DNA from: Candidatus Cloacimonadota bacterium
GTDB lineage: Bacteria > Cloacimonadota > Cloacimonadia > Cloacimonadales > TCS61
Direction of reading: 5' to 3'
Length of the DNA stretch: 64,000 nucleotides
Assembly: GCA_018654125.1 (NCBI GenBank)
Contig: JABIME010000102.1
Location: 1-64,000 of the forward strand
This document shows, piece by piece, positions 57,664 through 64,000 of this stretch. The position numbers and the translations under genes were made by a program. The notes below the pieces were generated by a model. The model had not been told where the DNA came from and made no database searches. It was given only the letters and a program-made list of their open reading frames with translations. Position 1 is the stretch's first letter, and the number at the start of each line of letters is the position of its first letter.

Positions 57664-58911
57664 TTATTCCTTTTCTTCTATTTCTTCCAAAGCATTTTTC
57701 ACATCTTGATTTTCTGGATCGATCTCCAATGCCTTTTTATAATTATCTTTGGCTTTTTCCAGATCTTCTAAAGATTCATAAATGGAGCCAATACTAAAAT
57801 AAAAATACCACAGATAAATATTTTCTGGAAATTCCTTGATCTGCAGTTCATAAAAACGAATTGCTTCATTCTGTTTATTAGCATCATTCAGTCTGTAAGC
57901 AATACTATAAAGATCAAATTCGTAAAACCTATATTTATCAGCTTGGTGCTCTTTCAGCTCATAGTATTTCATGATCGCCCCATCTACTCCTCCTGCTTTC
58001 ATTGCCAGATGGAGTTCTTCGAAAATCGGTTCTTTCTGCTCTGGTTGTTCTTGAAATGCCTCTTCCAGATATTGAATCCAAATCGATTTATTTGTATAAT
58101 TCTCAAATGATTCATAGCCCTTCAAAAGATCTTCATCCTGCATAGTCTTTAAGTCTTTCCCATCATCTAATCCTTTCTTTACAAGTGCTTCAGTATCAAT
58201 CAGCATATTTTGAAATGCTCTCAAATCCTGCATCGAACCATCTGCTCCGTGTCCTGGAATAATTAGTGTATCCTCGGGTAGAATATCCAAAAGTTTTTGT
58301 ACATTCTCTTTATATTTCATCACGTCACCAGTTTCATCGATGGATGGAAAGTGATTGCCATTCGATACAGCTCCTACATAAGCAACTTTAGATTTTGTGA
58401 ACCAAACCATTACATCGTTATTTGTATGTGAATCTATTACAGGAATAATCATAATTTCTTCATCATTAAAATAGAGAATTATAGGTTTAGAAAAGGTCAT
58501 TTCAGGAAGTAACTCAGCAGGAAATTCACTGAATAGGTTGATTCCGCTTGTTAAGGTTTTTCGTAGATTCTCATGCCCGATAATTATTGCACTTTTATCG
58601 AATATGTAATTACCACCTATGTGTTCAGTATGTTCGTGGGAATTAATAATATAAACAGGTTCTCCAGGCTGCAAAGAGTGTAAAATTTCTTTTAAGTTTT
58701 CTGCATGATTTTTCTGACCGGTTTCAACTAACAATAATCCATCATCACCAACAAAAGCTAGAACTTTCACATCGTAGCCACCACCATCAACTGTTAATTT
58801 GTACAAATTTTTAGCAAGTTCTGTTACTTGATAACCTGTTTTCTCTTCCTCTGCAAAACAAATTGAAACTAATAATGCTAAAACTAAAATAATAAATTGT
58901 CTTGTTTTCAT
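57664..58911 (-). CDS. Exported metallo-beta-lactamase-fold protein with TPR region
   Basis: 415 residues from the ATG at 58911 after GGAGTGAG; a signal peptide (FIILVLALLVSICFA) is followed by the MBL domain. The usual HxHxDH reads H92-E-H94-T-E96-H97, so Asp is replaced by Glu, with later ligands in VIDSHTNND and IIPGHGADG. From about 300 there are TPR-like repeats (SIGSIYESLEDLEKAKDNYK). It resembles exported MBL hydrolases of the quinoprotein relay/SoxH-type group, but the function is unknown. It lies 3-16 bp from permease genes on both sides, which suggests a shared role. Confidence 0.78.
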   Translation of the reverse strand: MKTRQFIILVLALLVSICFAEEEKTGYQVTELAKNLYKLTVDGGGYDVKVLAFVGDDGLLLVETGQKNHAENLKEILHSLQPGEPVYIINSHEHTEHIGGNYIFDKSAIIIGHENLRKTLTSGINLFSEFPAELLPEMTFSKPIILYFNDEEIMIIPVIDSHTNNDVMVWFTKSKVAYVGAVSNGNHFPSIDETGDVMKYKENVQKLLDILPEDTLIIPGHGADGSMQDLRAFQNMLIDTEALVKKGLDDGKDLKTMQDEDLLKGYESFENYTNKSIWIQYLEEAFQEQPEQKEPIFEELHLAMKAGGVDGAIMKYYELKEHQADKYRFYEFDLYSIAYRLNDANKQNEAIRFYELQIKEFPENIYLWYFYFSIGSIYESLEDLEKAKDNYKKALEIDPENQDVKNALEEIEEKE

Positions 58912-58927
58912 GCTCACTCCATTTAAT

Positions 58928-61306
58928 TTATTCACATTTTAATGATTTTACCGGATTTGCGTTTGCTGCCTTTATCGAGTGAAAACTAACGGTTACTAGG
59001 GCAATTATTAAAGCAACAGATCCTGAAATAATAAATAAAATTGGTTTCATAGTTGTTTGATATGCAAAATTTTGCAGCCATCTATTCATTGCGTAATATG
59101 TAATAGGCCAGGCGATCAGGTTTGAAATTAATACCCACTTTGCAAAATCTTTGGTTAGTATGAACACAATAGAACTTACAGATGATCCGAGTACTTTGCG
59201 AATTCCAATTTCTTTGGTTCGTTGTTCAGTAATAAAAGTAACTAACCCAAATAGTCCAAGACATGCAATGAATATCGCTAGTCCGGCAAAAGTTGCAATT
59301 TTTCCAGCAAAATTACGCTCGTTAAAGAATTGGAAATTGAAAGCTTCATCAAAAGTGAATGAGTTGAAATCTCGATCCGGCCAGATCTCACTATACAATG
59401 CTTCAATTTGCACGGTTGTTTCTTCAATATTATCTGCTCTTATAAGAAGCAAAGCGTTACCGGGAATATAATGCATTATCATTGGCTCTATCGTTTGTTT
59501 AGCATCACCGAAATGTATATCTTTAATCACACCGATCACATTCAACATAGCATCAGATCCATCAGCGGGGACATGAACTAATTGCTTTCCTTCATGTGTT
59601 TCCCAACCGGACATTTTAAAAGCAGTTTCATTCATAAGTACTGAATTCATGGAATCTGAAACTGAACCTTTGATGAAATTTCTACCAGCAATTATCTCAA
59701 TATTAAGAGTATTAACAAAATCTTCATCAACAAAAATTTCATCTATCATTTCACCGTGCTCTTCATTTCGATGACCGAAAAATACTTCAGCTGTTGGTAA
59801 GGTTCTACCAGGCATTTGCCTAGATCTGGATGCACTATTTACTGCTGGAATATCTAACACTCGTTCTTTAAAAAGATCGCTCTGAAGTGTGATATTTTCA
59901 TCAAATGAAGGAACAACAACAATATTTTCTTTTGAATATCCAAAATCCCTCTGCTCTAAATAATTAAGCTGACTTATAACAATTAGAACCCCCAATATAA
60001 GTGAGATTGAAATTGAAAATTGGATAACAACAAATACCCGCCGCAAGAATGTTCCTTTCTTACCAGATTTAAGTTCACCTTTAAGTGTGTTCACAGGTTT
60101 ATATGACGATATTGCAAGTGATGGATAAATTCCTGAAAGCAATCCAATAATTATAGACACAAGTAACAATCCCGGAAGAAAAATGACTGATTGGAACATA
60201 TTGAAATCTAATTGTTTATTCATAAAGGTTTGCAAATGAGGTAGAGAGATTTCTAATGCACTTATAGCAATAACCATGGCAATAAATGTTAACATAATAG
60301 ATTCCGTTAGAAATTGCAGAGATAGCTGACCTCGATTTGCACCAACAACTTTTCGTATTCCAACTTCTTTCCCTCTTTTGGAAGCGCGCGCACTTGATAG
60401 ATTAATGAAATTTACTGAAGCAACAAGTAGCACTAATATTGCAATCGCAATAAGGCTATAAACAACAGAAGAATCACTCTTAAACCGATTAAAAGCATCA
60501 TACCTCAATTCAGAGGATTTTAGATGCATATCTAACAATGGCTGCAAAACAGGTGTGAACATCATCGTCATATTATTTGCACGGGCAACACTAATTATTT
60601 TGTTTTCAACTTCCTCTGGAATAATATCATCTTTAACTCGAATAAAACCTGTTAATGTGAGATTTTCCCAAGAATCAAACCACATTGGATTTATTGAAAC
60701 ATCTAAAGTTATTATTGCTCCATATTGCATATGACTATTAAATGGATTATTCTCAACAATCCCTGCAACATAACCATTTTCAACATAAGTCATGTCGAGA
60801 GCCTTTCCAAGTGGATCTTCTTCACCAAAAATAGCTTCTGCAGTTTCTTGTGTTAGATAAACTGCATTTGGTTCTGATAGTGGATTTTCTTTCTCTCCAC
60901 TTAATATGTGAGGCTTAAAAACACCAAAGAATTCGGAGTCAGTTAGCATTGCTCTACGGAAAATTGACATAGAATCGGGAACTTCAATATCTGCACGTTT
61001 TATCCTTGTTCCGTAACCACCAATTCTGGTTGCAGCTTCAATTTCAGGAATCTCATCAGTTAGCAGCGGATATAAAGGTCCAACAGTTACAGCTGAGATC
61101 CAGTCCTTAGAATTGTCGTTTGAAACAACTCTGTAAACATTTTCCGGTTCTTCTATATGCCTATCAAAAGTTATATCATCGTAAACATATAAAGTTATAA
61201 TTATGCAGACGAATATTCCCAAAGCAAAACCAAAAATATTAATAAATGAGAATCCTTTGTTTCTCATTAAATTCCTATAGGCAATTTTAAAATAATTTTT
61301 TATCAT
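58928..61306 (-). CDS. MacB/FtsX-type ABC transporter permease (5)
   Basis: 792 residues with MIKNYFKIAYRNLMRNKGFS, GKEVGIRKVVGANRGQLSLQ and TKEIGIRKVLGSSVSSIVFI, ending NANPVKSLKCE. Same duplicated FtsX topology with no ATPase. It lies 14 bp after permease 6 and 16 bp ahead of the MBL gene, so it is mid-operon. Confidence 0.87.
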   Translation of the reverse strand: MIKNYFKIAYRNLMRNKGFSFINIFGFALGIFVCIIITLYVYDDITFDRHIEEPENVYRVVSNDNSKDWISAVTVGPLYPLLTDEIPEIEAATRIGGYGTRIKRADIEVPDSMSIFRRAMLTDSEFFGVFKPHILSGEKENPLSEPNAVYLTQETAEAIFGEEDPLGKALDMTYVENGYVAGIVENNPFNSHMQYGAIITLDVSINPMWFDSWENLTLTGFIRVKDDIIPEEVENKIISVARANNMTMMFTPVLQPLLDMHLKSSELRYDAFNRFKSDSSVVYSLIAIAILVLLVASVNFINLSSARASKRGKEVGIRKVVGANRGQLSLQFLTESIMLTFIAMVIAISALEISLPHLQTFMNKQLDFNMFQSVIFLPGLLLVSIIIGLLSGIYPSLAISSYKPVNTLKGELKSGKKGTFLRRVFVVIQFSISISLILGVLIVISQLNYLEQRDFGYSKENIVVVPSFDENITLQSDLFKERVLDIPAVNSASRSRQMPGRTLPTAEVFFGHRNEEHGEMIDEIFVDEDFVNTLNIEIIAGRNFIKGSVSDSMNSVLMNETAFKMSGWETHEGKQLVHVPADGSDAMLNVIGVIKDIHFGDAKQTIEPMIMHYIPGNALLLIRADNIEETTVQIEALYSEIWPDRDFNSFTFDEAFNFQFFNERNFAGKIATFAGLAIFIACLGLFGLVTFITEQRTKEIGIRKVLGSSVSSIVFILTKDFAKWVLISNLIAWPITYYAMNRWLQNFAYQTTMKPILFIISGSVALIIALVTVSFHSIKAANANPVKSLKCE

Positions 61307-61320
61307 ATTTTCTCTCCATG

Positions 61321-63663
61321 TTACTCATACTTCAATGCTTTTACTGGGTCACTGTTAGCAGCTTTAATCGTTTGATAACCAACTGTTATAAATGCAATCA
61401 GAAAAGTAATTAAACCTGTTAGAATGAATAATTCGACACTAAGCGGTGTATGATAAGCGTAATTTTGTAACCATTTATGCATTACATACCAGGCTATCGG
61501 GCAGGCTATAATATTCGCAACAAGCACCCATTTAATAAAATCAACTGTAAGTAGATAAACTAGATTTGTTACCGAAGAACCAAGCACTTTGCGGATCCCG
61601 ATTTCTTTGGTTCTGCGTTCTGCCAAATACGAAGCTAATCCAAAAAGACCCAAACAGGAAATGATAACTGCAAGAGATGCAAATAGATTGAACAATGTAG
61701 CAAGTTTCTTTTCATCACGATATATCCGGTCGTAACTCTCGTCTAGGAATGAGATCGAGACAGGATATCCCGGACTCAGCTCTTTACAAACCGCCTTTAC
61801 ATGATCCATTACTTTCTTTTGATTTAGTCCATTATATTTGATTAGATAATATGTGGATTCATCGGTTGTATTGTAGAATATCAAAGGCTCAATATCATGA
61901 GCTAAAGGTTTAAAATTAAAATCATCCATCACACCTACAATCTCCAGATCGTAATCAAAATACTGCATATGTTCACCAATGGGATTATCTAATTTAGTCA
62001 TATCTGCAAGGGTTTTATTGATAATGATCTCTTGGAAGGATCGTTCGCTGGAGTCGGATCTGGAGTTGAATTCTCTTCCTGTTAACATATTGATTCCCAG
62101 AGTTTGAGCGAAATCACGAGTGATACCGCAATTTCCGATCAAAGGCTCAAATCCATCTTCTCTGCCATTCCAATCCCAGCCTGAACCATTACTCCAAATT
62201 CCGGTTGGAAGAAATGATGACCCGCATAAAGACAAGATATCGGGATGGTTTGTTAGCTCCGACCGGAAACTCTCATATTTTTCTTTTAGAACATCGTTTG
62301 ATCGAATATACATCACATCTTCTTTATCTAAGCCAAGTTTCTTATTTTGCATGAATCTCAACTGATTGAAGATCGTGATCGTGCTGATAATTAGAATTAT
62401 AGAAAGTGTGAATTGGATTATCACTAATATTTTTCTGAACAACATTCCACCCTTTCCTGATGTTATAGAACCTTTTAACACTTTCACTGGTTTGAACGAG
62501 GAGAGAAGGAATGCTGGATAACTTCCAGCAACAATACCGGTTCCAATAACAATTCCAGCAATTAATAATATTGTGAATGAATTCAAACCTAAACTTAAAT
62601 CTTTACCAACAAATGAATTGTAATATGGCAGAACCAGTTCGACAATAACCAAAGCAAACGCCATTGAAAGCAAAGCTAAAAGAAGTGATTCAAACAGGAA
62701 TTGTCTGCTGAGTTGAATTCGATTTGCTCCCACAACTTTTCGCAAACCAACTTCCCTTGCTCTTCTGGCACTTCTGGCAGTGGATAGGTTCATATAATTT
62801 ATGCAGGCAATCACCAAAATTAAAAAGGCAATTATTGAGATCAGGTAGATCCCGGTTATATTATCCTGTCTTCCGGTAGCAGAATACAGATGCTTCTTAG
62901 TAAATGGGAAGGTATATAAAATTGTAGTTGATTCTTCTCCGTGTAGTACTTGAAAAAAGTGTTTTACCTTATCATTGAATACCAGATAATCTACATTGGA
63001 ATGAAGCTGGATATATGTAGCATGGTTGTTGGTCCAGCCATCGATATTCTCTCCTAACTCCCGCAGAAATTCAAAAGGGACAACTAGATCGAGTTCAAAG
63101 CTGGAATTGCTGGGAATCTTCTCCATCACTCCAGTTACAGTGAAGTTAAATTTGTTATTAATCGTTAGTGTCTTTCCTAATGGATTCTCTTCATTAAAAT
63201 ATTTTTTTGCCATTTTTGGAGATAGAACTATTGAATATGGCTCTGAAAGTGCTTGCTCTTTATCACCAAAAGCGAAAGGAAAAGTGAACATACTAAAAAC
63301 TGAATTATCAGTAACATCCAGATATTCATTATGTGACTTATCTCCATTCGCTACAACTGCTGGGGTATAGCCATAACGGGTAGCTGCTTTTACTTCCGGA
63401 AAATGTTCCAGCAATTTTCCTGCTAAAGGCCCTGGCATGGAACCTACACTAAAGGGGCCGGAATCATAATATTGTGTCTGGATCATTTGAAAAATATTTT
63501 CGCTGTTCTGGTGGAATTTATCGTAGTTCAGTTCATCTTGTACCCAAAGCGAGATGAGTAGACAAGCTGCAATTCCAATGGCTAAACCGAAAATGTTAAT
63601 AAACGAAAATCCTTTGTGACGAATAATATTACGTAACGCAATTTTAAAATAATTCTTTAACAT
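61321..63663 (-). CDS. MacB/FtsX-type ABC transporter permease (6)
   Basis: 780 residues with MLKNYFKIALRNIIRHKGFS, AREVGLRKVVGANRIQLSRQ and TKEIGIRKVLGSSVTNLVYL, ending NSDPVKALKYE. AGGAGAAA precedes the ATG. The 80-bp gap to permease 7 has no sigma-54-like motif. Its substrate is unknown. Confidence 0.87.
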   Translation of the reverse strand: MLKNYFKIALRNIIRHKGFSFINIFGLAIGIAACLLISLWVQDELNYDKFHQNSENIFQMIQTQYYDSGPFSVGSMPGPLAGKLLEHFPEVKAATRYGYTPAVVANGDKSHNEYLDVTDNSVFSMFTFPFAFGDKEQALSEPYSIVLSPKMAKKYFNEENPLGKTLTINNKFNFTVTGVMEKIPSNSSFELDLVVPFEFLRELGENIDGWTNNHATYIQLHSNVDYLVFNDKVKHFFQVLHGEESTTILYTFPFTKKHLYSATGRQDNITGIYLISIIAFLILVIACINYMNLSTARSARRAREVGLRKVVGANRIQLSRQFLFESLLLALLSMAFALVIVELVLPYYNSFVGKDLSLGLNSFTILLIAGIVIGTGIVAGSYPAFLLSSFKPVKVLKGSITSGKGGMLFRKILVIIQFTLSIILIISTITIFNQLRFMQNKKLGLDKEDVMYIRSNDVLKEKYESFRSELTNHPDILSLCGSSFLPTGIWSNGSGWDWNGREDGFEPLIGNCGITRDFAQTLGINMLTGREFNSRSDSSERSFQEIIINKTLADMTKLDNPIGEHMQYFDYDLEIVGVMDDFNFKPLAHDIEPLIFYNTTDESTYYLIKYNGLNQKKVMDHVKAVCKELSPGYPVSISFLDESYDRIYRDEKKLATLFNLFASLAVIISCLGLFGLASYLAERRTKEIGIRKVLGSSVTNLVYLLTVDFIKWVLVANIIACPIAWYVMHKWLQNYAYHTPLSVELFILTGLITFLIAFITVGYQTIKAANSDPVKALKYE

Positions 63664-63743
63664 CTATTTCTCCTAAACTTAAATCAATTTGTTAAGATAT
63701 TTCAAGTTGGAAATCGTTTTTCGTTTCGCTCAAAGCCGATTTG

Positions 63744-64000
63744 TTATTCATACTTTAGGGCCTCTACAGGATTTGAAATTGCTGTTCTTATTGTTTGGAA
63801 GCTGACAGTAACAACTGCTATTAATAAAGCAAAGCAGCCAGAAATAATAAAAGTTAATGCTCCAATTTCTGTTTTATAAGCAAAATTCTGCAGCCATTTT
63901 TCCATAAGATAATAAGCAACTGGCCAGGCAATAATAATTGAAATGATCACCCATTTGCAGAATTCTTTTGTAAGAAGAACTGTGATCCCGGTAACCGAAG
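63744..64000 (-). CDS. MacB/FtsX-type ABC transporter permease (7, C-terminal part only)
   Basis: The last 84 codons of a seventh permease; the start lies outside the window. The frame reads SVTGITVLLTKEFCKWVIIS, then the terminal helices and ISNPVEALKYE, as in its neighbours. The array therefore continues to the right. Confidence 0.85.
   Translation of the reverse strand, partial: SVTGITVLLTKEFCKWVIISIIIAWPVAYYLMEKWLQNFAYKTEIGALTFIISGCFALLIAVVTVSFQTIRTAISNPVEALKYE

Overview
This is a contiguous, AT-rich piece of a bacterial chromosome, with standard code, strong AGGAG-type ribosome binding sites and mixed ATG/GTG/TTG/ATT starts. The cell looks diderm: there are two TolC-family outer-membrane factors, a lipoprotein, HflKC, an MsbA-type ABC exporter and many MacB/FtsX-type permeases of about 800 residues, which are common in the FCB superphylum and its neighbours. 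A Cloacimonadota/Delongbacteria-like origin is my best guess from gene content, but it is only an inference.

Layout. (1) 1-1043, minus strand: three tandem genes, one cut by the window edge, for short exported proteins built from a repeated Cys-Ser-Ala-Gln-Gly-Asp-Ile-Arg-Pro-Pro motif. (2) 1480-10274, plus: a housekeeping block with a leader and attenuator, infC (ATT start)-rpmI-rplT-pheS-pheT, a coiled-coil ORF, zapA, a 6S RNA gene, rny, ymdB and folD. (3) 10305-29054: a surface phospho-polymer locus with a TagD-like cytidylyltransferase, an OPA antiporter, two CDP-alcohol phosphotransferases, two LicD proteins, a LicC-like nucleotidyltransferase, five TagB/TagF-like glycerophosphotransferases and a lipid-exporter-type ABC transporter. 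It is interrupted by a possible gene cassette (13196-14249), by an amidohydrolase / 8-oxoguanine deaminase / Maf operon, and by thiS. (4) 29291-38006, plus: rpsO, pnp with a structured leader, ahcY, a UDP-sugar dehydrogenase, an RfaH/UpxY-like NusG paralogue, hflK, hflC, tadA and tRNA-Ser(CGA). (5) 38203-45903: a lipoprotein, a methyltransferase, a TolC protein, an ECF sigma / membrane anti-sigma / PDZ operon, an AMMECR1 protein, a FadR-like TetR regulator with two palindromic operators, and an inositol-phosphatase-family enzyme. (6) 45996-64000, minus: a second TolC and seven consecutive FtsX/MacB permeases (one frameshifted, one cut by the edge), with an exported metallo-beta-lactamase-fold/TPR protein embedded among them.

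The most interesting signals are the repeat-peptide genes; two nearly superimposable sigma-54 promoters with paired TGTTC-N6-GAACA activator sites in front of two permease genes; the attC-like hairpin and inverted repeats around a lone ORF; and the teichoic-acid/phosphocholine-type gene set in an apparently diderm genome. No integrase, rpoN, sigma-54 activator, MacB-type ATPase or MacA adaptor lies in the window, so those partners must be elsewhere.
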